Positions 31,791 through 42,556 of a stretch of 64,000 nt of DNA are shown here, piece by piece. The DNA is from Orientallactaga sibirica (Eukaryota; Chordata; Mammalia; Rodentia; Dipodidae). The position numbers and the translations under genes were made by a program. Numbering within the stretch: the stretch's first letter is position 1; every line of letters begins with the position of its first letter. Where the stretch lies: contig JAEOAD010001365.1 of NCBI GenBank assembly GCA_036365145.1, positions 5,001,001 to 5,065,000 on the forward strand. Direction: 5' to 3'. A model generated the notes under the pieces. That model saw only the letters and a program-made list of their open reading frames with translations, made no database searches and was not told the DNA's origin.

Positions 31791-33106
31791 ACACTCCTCT
31801 GTCCACTCCTCGCCCTCTGAGTTGCCCTCATTGCCCAAGTGACCCTTGGGCTCATCTTTTCCTCTCACTGAGGACAAGGCCGGGTGCCCCTTCCCAACCC
31901 CCTCCTGCCTTCTGCCGTCTCATCCTGGAAGGATGCGCGATTGCCGCCAGCCTGCCTGCATCGCCCGCATGATGAGCCTTTGAATATTCGGACGTGGGCT
32001 CCCAGAGGCAGATGTCATGTCTTTCCCCCTGTTGTTAGCAGAGAGACAACACGGCCTCCCCTCGTTTACCTGTGTAGTCCCAGGGCGTCTCAGGTGCCGA
32101 AGGCGCCTCATCTCCTGTCAGATGTGGTTGGTGAGAGACGAGGACAGCATGACCACTGGGCACCGCACACCGTAGAGGTCAGCTGGCGAGGACAGCCGGA
32201 CGGCAGTGATGTGGCCGTGACCACTTGTCAAGAGTGGAGGGAAAATCGGGCAGGGGAGGGGGAGGAAGTGGCAGGAGGAGGGTAAGGGGGGGACTGAAAG
32301 AGAGAAGTCCAGTCATCCCCGATGAAATATTCAGTGTTTCCAGCATGTTCCAAGGGCTGTGTCCCCCCAAGGGGATGGGCTTCCAGACCATTCCTCAGAC
32401 CCCTTGCCGGCGACTAGAGCGCTTTGCTTAATAGATTGGTGGTGCACGTCAATCAGAGACATCTACGATGCATCCCAGTGGTTTAAAGTTGCAGGGGGAG
32501 TTGCCGGAAGGTCCGAGGCAGGTTTTGCTGCGTGTCCTTAGCATACACGTGTGCGCACGTCTGCACCTGGGCCCTGCGCCGGGGATGTGCGTCCTCTGTG
32601 TCCGAAAGGACTTTGCCCTTGAACACAGCACCTTCTGAAGCCCATGGGGCTCGGAGACTGCTGTGCAGTCACTAGTTCGTGAGATTTTGGAAAGGAAGCC
32701 ACAGTCACGGTGCCAGTTCTTAGGATCATAAATAGTCATAATGAACAGGACTGCTGTATATTTATGTTGGTTTGTTTTCAGACACTTTTCATTTTATTTT
32801 GAATTTTTTCATATTGTGTTGACTTGAAACACTTCTGTCTATAGCACGGCATGCTCTACAGAGCCCTGGAGCGTGGTCATATTCTTTATTTGTCTTCTGC
32901 AGTCGACCACGGTCCTGTGTGTAGTGGCTTCTATCTGCCGACACGCTCACAGGGTGGCCATGTTGGGTCCGTGGAGACGGCTAGCTATTAGAAAGAGAGG
33001 CACACACAGAGGCTCCGAGTTTTTCTCTGGAGCAGCAACATGTCCCTGATTTTGTGTGTTTATGATGCTGTCCCTGCAAGGCACATGGACTACTATTTTC
33101 TACTGT
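31791..33106. other. Unassigned interval
   Basis: About 1.3 kb of single-copy sequence with several frames of 60-133 codons on both strands, none recognisable. CpG is somewhat more frequent around 31900-32250 than in neighbours, but not enough to call a CpG island by eye. Confidence 0.4.
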
Positions 33107-33121
33107 CTAGTTTTCATTCTT

Positions 33122-33349
33122 TTTCTTTTCTTTTTTTCTTTTCTTTTCTTTTCTTTTCCTTTCCTTTCTCCCTCCATCCCTCCCCCCCCTCTCTCTCTCT
33201 CTCTTTTTGAGGTAGAGTTTCATTCTATCCCAGGCTGCCCTGGAATTCACTATGTAGTCTCAGGGTGACCTTGAACTCACGGCGATCCTCCTACCTCTGC
33301 CTCCTGAGTGCTGGGATTAAAGGTGTGCACCACCACCATGCATGCCTGG
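33122..33349 (-). mobile_element. B1-like SINE with TTTTC tail
   Basis: A perfect 15-bp target duplication, CTAGTTTTCATTCTT, occurs at 33107-33121 and 33350-33364. The tail is a (TTTTC)n and CT-rich run, followed by TTTTGAGGTAGAGTTTC, the B1 body and GGGATTAAAGGTGTGC. Confidence 0.95.
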
Positions 33350-33525
33350 CTAGTTTTCATTCTTGATAAGCTTGGGTGGCATAATTTGGTGGTGAACAAT
33401 GCTTCGTGATGTCTCCGTGTATGAATCATGCTTAAAAGTGGGACAGGGAAGGGCAGCTTTCATTCTGGTATGGAATAAGAGGCAGTGGTCTGAGCCTTGA
33501 ACGCAGTTATCTACAAGCCTTGCAT

Positions 33526-33690
33526 CATCATTATTATTATTATTTATGGTTTTTCAAGGTAGGGTCTTACTGTAGCTCAGGCTGACCTGGAATTCCCTAT
33601 GTAGTCTCAGGGTGGCCTCCAACTCACAGCAATCCTCCTACCTTTGCCTCCCGAGTGCTGGGATTAAAGACATGTGCTACCATGCCTAGT
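33526..33690 (-). mobile_element. B1-like SINE
   Basis: Tail (ATT)n at 33530-33545, then TTTTTCAAGGTAGGGTC, GACCTGGAATTCCC and GGGATTAAAGACATGTGC. Imperfect duplications AAGCCTTGCAT / AAGCCTTACAT flank it. Confidence 0.9.
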
Positions 33691-33807
33691 TTATAAGCCT
33701 TACATTAATCTGGGAGGTGTGAGTGACGTATTTGCTGAAATGTCCAGAAAGCATAACATTTTCCTGAAAATGTACTGGAGTGCCCTGGGGTCCAAAGTTA
33801 GAACTAT

Positions 33808-33880
33808 TTTTAAAAATTGATCTGGGATCCAGTCAAGGGCCTTGCTTATGCTAGGCAAGCCCTCTGCCAATGTGCCACCC
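33808..33880 (-). mobile_element. ID-like SINE at the edge of the 12/15-bp array
   Basis: On the minus strand: ACTGGGGGTGGCACATTGG, CAGAGGGCTTGCCTAGC, CAAGGCCCTTGACTGG and ATCCCAGATC. This is a recognisable ID element whose 5' end abuts the array. The array's core word ACTGGGGTGTG closely resembles that 5' end. Confidence 0.7.
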
Positions 33881-36182
33881 CCAGTAGATCACACCCCAGT
33901 AGATCACACCCCAGTAGATCACACCCAGTAGATCACACCCAGTAGAGCACACCCTAGTACACACCCCAGTACACACCCCCAGTAGAGCACACCCAGTAGA
34001 GCACACCCCAGTAGAGCACATCACACCCAGTAGAGAGTCACACCCAGTAGAGCACACCCCAGTAGAGCACACCCCTAGAGCACACCCCAGTACACACCCC
34101 AGTACACACCCCAGTAGAGCACACCCCAGTAGAGCACACCCCAGTACACACCCCAGTAGAGCACACCCCAGTAGAGCACACCCAGTACACACCCCAGTAG
34201 AGCACACCCAGTACACACCCTGTAGAGCACACCCAGTACACACCCCAGTAGAGCACACCCCAGTAGAGCACACCCCAGTACACACCCCGGTAGAGCACAC
34301 CCCAGTAGAGCACACCCCAGTACACACCCCAGTAGAGCACACCCCGGTACACACCCCGGTAGAGCACACCCAGTACACACCCCAGTAGAGCACACCCCAG
34401 TAGAGCACACCCCAGTAGAGCACACCCCAGTAGAGCACACCCCAGTACACACCCCAGTAGAGCACACCCCAGTAGAGCACACCCCAGTAGAGAGCACACC
34501 CCAGTACAGAGCACACCCCAGTAGAGCACACCCCAGTACACACCCCAGTAGAGCACACCCCAGTAGAGCACACCCCAGTACACACCCCAGTAGAGCACAC
34601 CCCAGTACACACCCCAGTAGAGCACACCCCAGTAGAGCACACCCCAGTACACACCCTGGTAGAGCACACCCCAGTAGAGCACACCCCAGTACACACCCCA
34701 GTAGAGCACACCCCAGTACACACCCCAGTACACACCCAGTAGAGCAGTAGTAGAGCACACCCCAGTACACACCCTGGTAGATCACACCCCAGTAGAGCAC
34801 ACCCCAGTAGAGCACACACCCCAGTAGAGCACACCCAGTAGAGTACACACCCCAGTACACACAGTACACACCCTGGTAGAGCACACCCCAGTAGAGCACA
34901 CCCCAGTACACACCCCAGTAGAGCACACCCAGTAGAGCACACCCCAGTACACACCCCAGTAGAGCACACCCCAGTAGAGCACACCCCAGTACACACCCCA
35001 GTAGAGCACACCCCGGTACACACCCGGTAGAGCACACCCAGTACACACCCCAGTAGAGCACACCCCAGTAGAGCACACCCCAGTACACACCCGGTAGAGC
35101 ACACCCCAGTAGAGCACACCCCAGTACACACCCCAGTAGAGCACACCCCAGTACACACCCCAGTAGAGCACACCCAGTACACACCCCAGTAGAGCACACC
35201 CCAGTAGAGCACCCCAGTAGACACACCCCAGTAGAGCACACCCCAGTACACACCCCAGTAGAGCACACCCCAGAGAGCACACCCCAGTAGAGCACACCCC
35301 AGTACACACCCCCAGTAGAGCACACCCCAGTAGAGCACACCCCAGTACACACCCCAGTAGAGCACACCCCAGTAGAGCACACCCCAGTAGAGCACACCCC
35401 AGTACACACCCCAGTAGAGCACACCCCAGTAGAGCACACCCCAGTACACACCCTGGTAGAGCACACCCCAGTAGAGCACACCCCAGTACACACCCCAGTA
35501 GAGCACACCCCAGTACACACCCCAGTACACACCCAGTAGAGCACACCCCAGTAGAGCACACCCCAGTACACACCCTGGTAGATCACACCCCAGTAGAGCA
35601 CACCCCAGTAGAGCACACCCCAGTAGAGCACACCCCAGTAGAGCACACCCCAGTAGAGCACACCCCAGTACACACCCCAGTAGAGCACACCCAGTACACA
35701 CCCTGGTAGAGCACACCCCAGTAGAGCACACCCCAGTACACACCCCAGTAGAGCACACCCAGTAGAGCACACCCCAGTACACACCCCAGTACACACCCCC
35801 AGTATACACCCCAGTAGAGCACACCCCAGTACACAGAGCACACCAGTAGAGCACACCCCAGTAGAGCACACCCCCGTACACACCCCAGTAGAGCACACCC
35901 CAGTAGAGCACACCCAGTAGAGCACACCCCAGTATACACCCCAGTAGAGCACACCCCAGTAGAGCACACCCAGTAGAGCACACCCCAGTATACACCCCAG
36001 TAGAGCACACCCCAGTAGAGCACACCCAGTAGAGCACACCCCAGTATACACCCCAGTAGAGCACACCCCAGTAGAGCACACCCCAGTACACACCCCAGTA
36101 GAGCACACCCAGTAGAGCACACCCAATAGAGCACAGCTCAGTACACACCCCAGTAGAGCACACCCAGTCGAGCACACCCCAG
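33878..36182. repeat. Composite 12/15-bp minisatellite (2.3 kb)
   Basis: Two interchangeable subunits, AGAGCACACCCCAGT (15 bp) and ACACACCCCAGT (12 bp), alternate, most often as 15+15+12 (42 bp) or 15+12. Variants include AGATCACACCCCAGT at the left edge and CACACCCTGGT. On the minus strand there is a GGGG run every 12-15 nt over 2.3 kb. All subunit lengths are multiples of three, giving an 861-codon and a 700-codon minus-strand frame of Cys/Gly/Leu or Tyr/Trp/Gly repeats. These are not regarded as genes. Confidence 0.97.
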
Positions 36183-36289
36183 GCTATGGCCATTTGGTAT
36201 TTTCTCTGGAGAGCACACATCTGCTGTAGAGCAAATTTCTGGGTGTGAGTCTTAGCGGTGTCTCTTTCCATCTCTGAATTCCCACCTTT

Positions 36290-36539
36290 GGGCTGGAGAG
36301 ATGGCTTAGTGGTTAAGGCACTTGCCTGCAAAGCCAAAGGACCCAGGTTCAATTCCCCAGGACCCACGTAAGCCAGATGCACAAGGTGGCACATGCATCT
36401 GGAGTTTGTTTGCAGTGGCCGGAGGCTCTGGTGCATCCATTCTCTTTCTCTCTCTCTACTGCTTATTTCTGTATCCCTCTCTCAAATAAATAAATAAAAA
36501 TAAAATATTTTTTAAAAGAATGTATTTAAAAAATAAGTA
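36290..36539 (+). mobile_element. tRNA-headed SINE, near full length
   Basis: Head GGGCTGGAGAGATGGCTTAG, A box TGGCTTAGTGG, B box GGTTCAATTCC, CT-rich body and AAATAAATAAATAAAAATA tail. The 13-bp target duplication is AATTCCCACCTTT / AATTCCCACCTCT (36277-36289 and 36540-36552). Low divergence suggests a fairly young insertion. Confidence 0.95.
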
Positions 36540-36552
36540 AATTCCCACCTCT

Positions 36553-36986
36553 GCCCTCTGCCCTTCTGAGGAGGGTCTCCCTTCTGAACCTCACCTGTGG
36601 CATGTTCCTCCTCCCAGCCCCTCCCTCAGAGGGCCAAGAGCTCGTCCTCAGAGCAGCATGGACAATGAGATCTTTGCAGCCAGAGACACAGAAGCAAAAG
36701 TTTCTTTTTCATTCTTTCTCTCCCTGGCTCTCCCCAGGTTGTGATTGTTGAGCCTTTAATATGTGATACTGGTGAAGTCTTACCCCTACTTCAATTACTT
36801 GTCTCCCTGTATGGAAAGGAGCTGATTATGTGGCTTGTAGAGTCACCATGGGTTTAAGTCGCAGCCCTAGGCCAGCTCTACTGGACAAAGACCAAGGTGT
36901 TGACCATGTGGCATCACCTGCCTTTCCTGTGGTTTTCAGGGTATTTCATTCAGAAGTGATAGCAATTTTTCTTGTTTGCCTTTAAA
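36553..36986. other. Unassigned sequence
   Basis: No recognised element in about 430 bp. Confidence 0.35.
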
Positions 36987-37193
36987 AAAAAATTTATATT
37001 TATTATTTGAGGGAGAGAAAAAGGGAGGGAGGGAAAGAAGGAGGAAGAGAAAGAGAATGGGCCTCCAGCCACTGCAAACGAACTGCAGACACATGTGCTA
37101 CTTTGTGCATCTCCCTTATGTGGGTATTGGGGAATTGAACCTACTCCTTAGACTTCACAGGCAAGCACCTTAACCACTAAGCCATCTCTCCAT
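36987..37193 (-). mobile_element. tRNA-headed SINE
   Basis: Antisense copy: TTTATATTTATTATTTGAGG, a GA-rich body, GGGGAATTGAACC, then CTTAACCACTAAGCC and ATCTCTCCATCC. Confidence 0.9.
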
Positions 37194-37739
37194 CCTTTTT
37201 GCTTTCTTTAATCATATTGTTTTTTTGGTCTGCATTCTTTGGCCACCGGAGGCTCCCTAGCCATGGCCTGAAGATGGGGTGCCTGCCTCCATAATGCTTG
37301 CTTAAATCTAGGCAGCTGAGCTCTGACTGGTCAGTATAGGAATTGATTCCCAAGTGAGGCTGGAGAGTGGATGAGTCCTATCTCATTTGGGGCAGCAAAG
37401 GTGGGGCTGACCTGGAGAGTGGTGAAGGGTGAGAAGCAGGAAGGGGTGAGTTGGGACTGTCCTTCCCTCTCAGAGGTTCTGCTTTGGCGCCTCCTGGAGG
37501 CCCTCCTTGCTGCAGGGCATCGCCTAGTAGTTTCCATGGAAACAGGCAAGGTGGGGAGGGGAAGAGAGGGAAGGAAGGTGGTGACTGCTGTGTGGGGTCT
37601 TCGGTGGGTCCATGGAACCAGCTGTGGAGTGTTGAACGTTCACTCAGGACACCTGTGAATAACTGGGGGTGCTTTGCAGAGGGGAGAAGGTGAGCACTGA
37701 CCTCAGGTACAGTTTGGTATTTAAAGCAAATGTTACCCC
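37194..37739. other. Unassigned sequence
   Basis: A 154-codon minus frame (37378-37842) runs partly into the next SINE and is not credible as coding. No repeat recognised. Confidence 0.4.
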
Positions 37740-37853
37740 AGCTTGGCTCCCAGATGCTTACGCATGCACCGCTTTGTGTGTCTGGCAAACTGAACCCAGG
37801 CCTGCAAGCTTTCCAAGCAAGCTCCTTTAGCCACGGAGCCATCTCCTCAGTCC
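37740..37853 (-). mobile_element. tRNA-headed SINE, old and partial
   Basis: GCTTTGTGTGTCTGGC, AACTGAACCCAGGCCTGC, CTCCTTTAGCCACGGAGCC and ATCTCCTCAGTCC form the antisense head half. Confidence 0.7.
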
Positions 37854-37858
37854 ATATT

Positions 37859-38015
37859 TTCTTTCTTTTTTTTCTTTTTCTTTTCGAAGTAGGGTCTCAG
37901 TCTTGTTCAGGCTGACCTGGAATTCACTCTGTATTCTCAGGGTGGCCTTGAATTCACAGCAATCCTCCTACCTCTGCCTCCCAAGTGCTGGGATTAAAGG
38001 CGTGCACCACCACGC
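37859..38015 (-). mobile_element. B1-like SINE
   Basis: TTCT-rich tail, GAAGTAGGGTCTCAGTC, GACCTGGAATTCACTC and GGGATTAAAGGCGTGC. The word CAGTCCATAT flanks both sides. Confidence 0.9.
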
Positions 38016-38029
38016 CCAGTCCATATATA

Positions 38030-38152
38030 TATATTTTTTTTGACAGAGAATCTCCCTTTGTAGCCCAGGCTGACTTTGAGCTTTCAATATTCCTGCCTCA
38101 TCCTTCTGTGTGCTGGGGTTACAGGTGTACACCAGCATACCGGATGACAGCA
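38030..38152 (-). mobile_element. B1-like SINE, older
   Basis: TTTTTTTTGACAGAGAATC, GTAGCCCAGGCTGACTTTG, CTGGGGTTACAGGTGTAC. More diverged than its neighbour. Confidence 0.7.
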
Positions 38153-38308
38153 TCATTCTTCAGAGGCTCTTGTGCTCCCTGGGCTCTGAAGACATCACTT
38201 CCTCCTTTCACCAAACCTACACTCACCCCTGTGACTCCTTTGAGACACCTTCTGTTTTCTGCATTCTCTTGCCCACCTAGCCCCTTAAGTAAGAATGGCT
38301 AAGGGAAG

Positions 38309-38491
38309 CCGGGCGTGGTGGTGCACGCCTTTAATCCTAGTGCTTGGAAGGCAGAGGTAGGAGGATCACTGTGAGTTCGAGGCCACCCTGAGACTACAGA
38401 GTTAATTCCAGGTCAGCCTGGGCCAGAGTAAGACCCTGCCTCGAAAAACCAAACCAAACCAAACCAAACCAAACCAAAAAAAACAAAAAAG
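38309..38491 (+). mobile_element. B1-like SINE with (CCAAA)n tail
   Basis: GCCGGGCGTGGTGGTGCACG, CACTGTGAGTTCGAGGCC, ACCCTGAGACTACAG and TTCCAGGTCAGCCTGGGCC, then CCTCGAAAAACC and (CCAAA)n. GGCTAAGGGAAG flanks both ends. Confidence 0.95.
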
Positions 38492-38505
38492 AAAGGCTAA
38501 GGGAA

Positions 38506-40082
38506 GGGGGTTCTCAGTTCACAGCAAAAAGATAAACTGCAGGGAGATGTGATACATGAGCTGGGTCTCCAGCCCAGGTCTTCCAATTCCAAATTTGGTG
38601 TTATGTCTACAGCTCTCCTCACTGAATATTAAACTTACTCCAATATATCAGATATTGGTGATAGACTTTCTTTAAACATTTAGCTTGGTAGATAGAATCA
38701 AATCAGGCCTGGAATGCTAAGATTTTCCAATTGCTCCCACTCTATCAGCAATAGCCTGCACTGGGTATCCAATGAGAATGTACCGATTGTAAAGAATATT
38801 AATGATTTCAAGATGCATAGGAGGATGGTGTGTATCCCTTGACCACTATGAGGATACAATGTAAATGATTTAGCAAAAGACAAGTGGAATGTGTATTTAC
38901 ATGTTATGATCTATGCAGGGGTAAAATGAGTGGTACAAATGCATTTTTAATTTGAGTGTATTTATTACTTGTGAAAGTGAAGAATAATTGCTGTCTCCAT
39001 CCTGCCATCAGGAGAGAGAGCCAAGAGCCAGCTGACTCCTCTGGCACAATGACCAGCAGGACAGGCTGGAGTGGGCGCTGGGATGAAGGACCCTTGAAGG
39101 ACAAGTGGAGACAGTTTTAGCTTCCCCCGTCATGTTACCCATCCAGGTTGGTGCATAATGGGCCATTCCCCTGCAACTTCTCAGTCTGGTGTCTGAGGCC
39201 ATAATTCAGTTCCCCCTCATTGGACATCTGAGGGGGGCAGTCCTCCACAACAGACACGCTAGGTGTGGCGAATCTGTCCACGGAGGTTTTAAATCACTGG
39301 ACTCACGCCGAGGCCACCGGTGTCCTGGTTTGTGGATGGGCCGTGTGTTCTCCAAGTTGCAGTGAATTCTAATTATGAGCTGTAAACTGGCATCCAAAGC
39401 AGTTAGGAACTTCAGCGAGGGCAAGCGGTTAATCTTGGTGGCTGACACAGGCATCTGACTTACGATGAGGTGTCATCCTGGGTGAATTCAGTGAGCAAGT
39501 GGTGGGGACAGGGCTAGAGTGAGTCCCTGGGGCAAATTGCTCTCTGTTGTCCACAGTCTGTTTCTGAGCCGCCCTTCACCCAGGGTCTTTATTCAGATGA
39601 AGAACTGCCATCCCCTAGCAGGGGTTCCGACCTTAGTTGCATACCTAAACTAAGTGGTACCCCACACCAATTCATCAGAACCTTGGGGTGAGACGTGGGT
39701 GACTAATGAGTAGCCCAGGTCGAGAATCACTGCTCCTTCCACTGAGTGCACATTCAGTTCCCCAGCCTTCTCAGCAGACTTTAGGTGTCCTCAGTAGCCC
39801 CTGTGGCAGACTTGGGCATGTGCGTGGCAGTGGGTAGACCTAGAGGCCAGCGCAAGACAGCCATGGGTATTTTCACAAGATGCCATAGCCCACAGCTGAG
39901 CCGGAGTAATGCTGGCAGTGTTGAGTATAAAGGCTGCTTGTGTCTTTGTATTGTCGACATCCAGACTGTTCAAGACTGGCTATTCCTAATAGAATAAATG
40001 AAAATGCATTTCTTGAACCCTGTTTCTTTCTCACGAGGAAATGTGACTCGGGCTGATTTGAAGATGCACTTCTTTAGCGGAC
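38506..40082. other. Repeat-free interval with candidate conserved segments
   Basis: About 1.6 kb without interspersed repeats. Stretches 38640-38930 (AAGAATATTAATGATTTCAAG, CAATGTAAATGATTTAGC) and 39350-39440 (GTGAATTCTAATTATGAGC) look constrained. No exon recognised. Confidence 0.35.
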
Positions 40083-40091
40083 ACTGTTAGC

Positions 40092-40232
40092 ATTTTTTTT
40101 TTTTTTTCCGAGGTAGGGTCTCATTCTAGCTCAGGTTGACCTGGAATTCACTATGTAGTATCAGGGTGGCCTTGAACTCATGGTGATCCTCCTACTTCTG
40201 CCTCCCAAGTGCTGGGATTAAAGACATGTGCT
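40092..40232 (-). mobile_element. B1-like SINE
   Basis: Poly-T, CCGAGGTAGGGTCTCATTC, GACCTGGAATTCACTATG and GGGATTAAAGACATGTGC, flanked by ACTGTTAGC on both sides. Confidence 0.9.
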
Positions 40233-40241
40233 ACTGTTAGC

Positions 40242-40827
40242 TTTTGATATTACACTACCGCATGTCTGCTGACCCTGTTAATGAACCAACCTGACTCACC
40301 AGCATTGCCACCAGGGCCCTCTGCATAACTGGACGAGGCTGTGTTTCATGTGTCCAGAGTCAGACAGTGTTCAGCTGTAACAGAGGCGCGATGGGTGCAG
40401 GTTTGGGGGCTCAAGGAAGAGATTAAAACTTTGTTTGCCACATGTTGCGCTATCTTCAGCTGTGGAGGTCAAGGCTCTGTTAGCCAGTCCTGTTGGTCTA
40501 GCGTGGCTCCAGTGTGAAATGTTCTCAAAAGGCTCCTGTGATCGAACACTTGGTCTCCAGCTGGTGGCGCTGTCTTGGTTAACCATGGGTTCTTTGGAAC
40601 TGTGACTTGTTAGAAGACATGGGTCACTGGGATGTGCCTTAAAGGGGATATTTCTGGTTCCTGCCTAGATCTCTGCTACTGGCCTGCTAAGGTATGAGAC
40701 ATGCCAACCACCAAGTGCCAGCCACAAACTTGTGCTACCGTGTCTTGAGCCACTCCTGCTGACACACCTTTCTGCCAGGAGGGACTGTTGGTCTCTGAAA
40801 TTGTGAGCTCTGCCGGGTATGTTGCCA
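40242..40827. other. Unassigned sequence
   Basis: No recognised gene or repeat. Positions 40560-40760 have no remarkable structure. Confidence 0.35.
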
Positions 40828-40965
40828 CAGCGATGTGACCTCAGACAAATCACTTAGCTTTTCTGTGCCTCTGTTTCCTCGTCTGTGCAATGAGTCAGTG
40901 GTAGAGCCTACACATAGGAGTTGCTGTAAGGGTTAATAAAGTTTAGTACTTTCAAATCACTTAAG
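40828..40965 (+). mobile_element. MIR element
   Basis: GATGTGACCTCAGACAAATC, ACTTAGCTTTTCTGTGCC, TCTGTTTCCTCGTCTGTGC, AATGAGTCAGTGGTAGAGCC and TGCTGTAAGGGTTAATAAAG follow the core order of the ancient mammalian MIR SINE. Its survival shows this locus predates rodents. Confidence 0.85.
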
Positions 40966-41030
40966 AAGTAATTGCTATATACAATGTGCAATAAAAGGCG
41001 CTGGGTCACTTCTGCAAACATTTATTAACT

Positions 41031-41123
41031 ATGTAGTCTCAGGGTGGCCTTGAACTCACAGCAATCCTCCTACCTCTGCCTCCCGAGTGCTGGGATTAAA
41101 GGCGTGCGCCACCATGCCCGGCA
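41031..41123 (-). mobile_element. B1-like SINE, truncated
   Basis: CTATGTAGTCTCAGGGTGGC to GGCGTGCGCCACCATGCCC. An AAACATTTATTAA / AAATATTTATTAA duplication flanks it. It interrupts an older sequence that may be an ancient repeat (see next feature). Confidence 0.9.
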
Positions 41124-41240
41124 TCAAATATTTATTAAGAATCTGTCATGTGTCTGGCAGAACCCTTGGTGCTTAGTGTTGTGAGCAAGACACGGTGCTT
41201 GCTACAAGGACCTTGTGTTCCACAGGGAACTGTAAGCAAG
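41124..41240 (+). mobile_element. Possible ancient repeat (L2/MIR class)
   Basis: TTTATTAAGAATCTGTCATG, GTGTCTGGCAGAACCC, GGTGCTTAGTGTTGTGAGC and CAAGGACCTTGTGTTC follow the pattern of a widespread old mammalian repeat (fragment beginning with TTTATTGAGCACCTACTATG). The family was not resolved. Confidence 0.4.
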
Positions 41241-41799
41241 AAGTGACTTCGGGTTCCCTCGAGCACTGTGAGAAAGCTTAGACAGAGTTGCTGAAAAATA
41301 GTTCATGTCCCAAAGCCCCACGCAAGGACCGTGAGAAGGGCACGAACAATGCAGAGAGGGTGGAGGCCACGGGCAGGTGTGTCAGTGGGCCTACCTTTCT
41401 TCATTCCTGCATTCCTTCATTCCTTGGTCATCTTTACATAGAAATGCCCTGAACAAACAGAGGTTTTGGAGAGCTAAGTATATAACAGGCCCTCACTGGA
41501 AGGCCAGCAAGTGCCTTGTAGAATTGCCTTTCTGCATTTTCGTGCCCCTTTGTGACAGGAGGTCCGATCAACTCTCTGGTAAGTTCTATGATGAGGACAC
41601 ACCCATCCCTGGAATGACCAGATAGAAATCTCTTAGGTATGCGTTGCAGAAAGATCAGGCCCCGCAGTCCTTGGAGTTGTATGGAAAAGAGCACCTTACG
41701 GGGTTTTAGGTCCTTCTTTGTTTTGACCCATGAGAAGCTCGGGGCTGTATTTTCAGTCTCTATATGTTGACTGTGTTTTCACCCCATTTCTGGATAGAG
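41241..41799. other. Unassigned sequence
   Basis: No recognised element. Overlapping 82- and 86-codon frames on opposite strands are not supported. Confidence 0.35.
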
Positions 41800-41805
41800 G
41801 ATTGG

Positions 41806-41844
<39 letters not shown>

Positions 41845-42001
41845 TTTTTTTGTTTTTGTTTTTCAAGGTAGGGTGTCACTGTTGCTCAGGCTGACCTGGA
41901 ATTCACTCTGTAGTCTCAGGGTGGCCTTGAACTCACTGCGATCCTCCTACCTCTGCCTCCCAAGTGCTGGGATTAAAGGCGTGCGCCACCACACCCGGCT
42001 C
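41806..42001 (-). mobile_element. B1-like SINE with (TTTC)n tail
   Basis: About ten TTTC units (41806-41845), a T-rich linker, CAAGGTAGGGTGTCACTG, the B1 body and GGCGTGCGCCACCACACCC. GGATTGGCTTTCTTT / GGATTGACTTTCTTT flank it. Confidence 0.95.
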
Positions 42002-42002
42002 G

Positions 42003-42336
42003 GGATTGACTTTCTTTATCTTAGGTTGCTGAGACACTTTTGTCTCCTTTCTCTTTTAGGAGAGGGAGGAAGACAGGCAAGGAGGGAGGAAGGATGGAAA
42101 AGCCAGTGCTCAGGCACAAGCTAACCACCGTTGCGGTGCTTTCTCTGGGAGGCTGATGGGGGAAAGGGCTGTCAGAACACAGCCTGGAGTCACATAAAGC
42201 CTTGGCAGAGCTGCTGCGCTCCTGTCCTTGCCACTGGCAGGCCTTGGCCATGCGTGCTGGGGACTCTGGCAGGTGCCTCTCAGAGCTGGGACAGCTTGCC
42301 GAGTCAAGGATTCTTACCTATTTAAAGGTAAATGCT
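42003..42336. other. Unassigned sequence
   Basis: Includes a short GA-rich run at 42056-42095. Nothing else was recognised. Confidence 0.35.
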
Positions 42337-42540
42337 GGGCTGGAGAGATAGCTTAATGGTTAAGGCACTTGCCTATAAAGCTTAAGGACCCAGGTTCGAT
42401 TCTCCAGGTCCCACGTAAGCCAGATGCACAAGGTGGCACATGGGTTTAGAGTTCATTTGCAGTGGCTAGAGGCCCTGGCATGCCCATTCTCTCTCCCTTT
42501 CTCTCTGTCTCAAATCAAAATAAATAACTAAATAAGAAAT
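42337..42540 (+). mobile_element. tRNA-headed SINE
   Basis: A box TAGCTTAATGG and B box GGTTCGATTCT, with a CT-rich body and AAATAAATAACTAAATAAG tail. TTAAAGGTAAA / TTAAAGGTGAA flank it. Confidence 0.9.
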
Positions 42541-42556
42541 TAAAGGTGAAGATTTT

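Noticed and set aside
31900..32250. CpG island
   Set aside because: CpGs are slightly enriched by eye but the stretch is short and not clearly above background. A computed observed/expected ratio would be needed.
33878..36182. Interstitial telomeric repeat
   Set aside because: The G-rich strand reads TGGGGTGTG-type words with 12/15-bp periodicity, not TTAGGG.
33851..36436. 861-codon minus-strand open frame as a cysteine-rich protein gene
   Set aside because: It is wholly explained by 12/15-bp repeats of multiple-of-three length, begins in a SINE, and alternative frames are also open.
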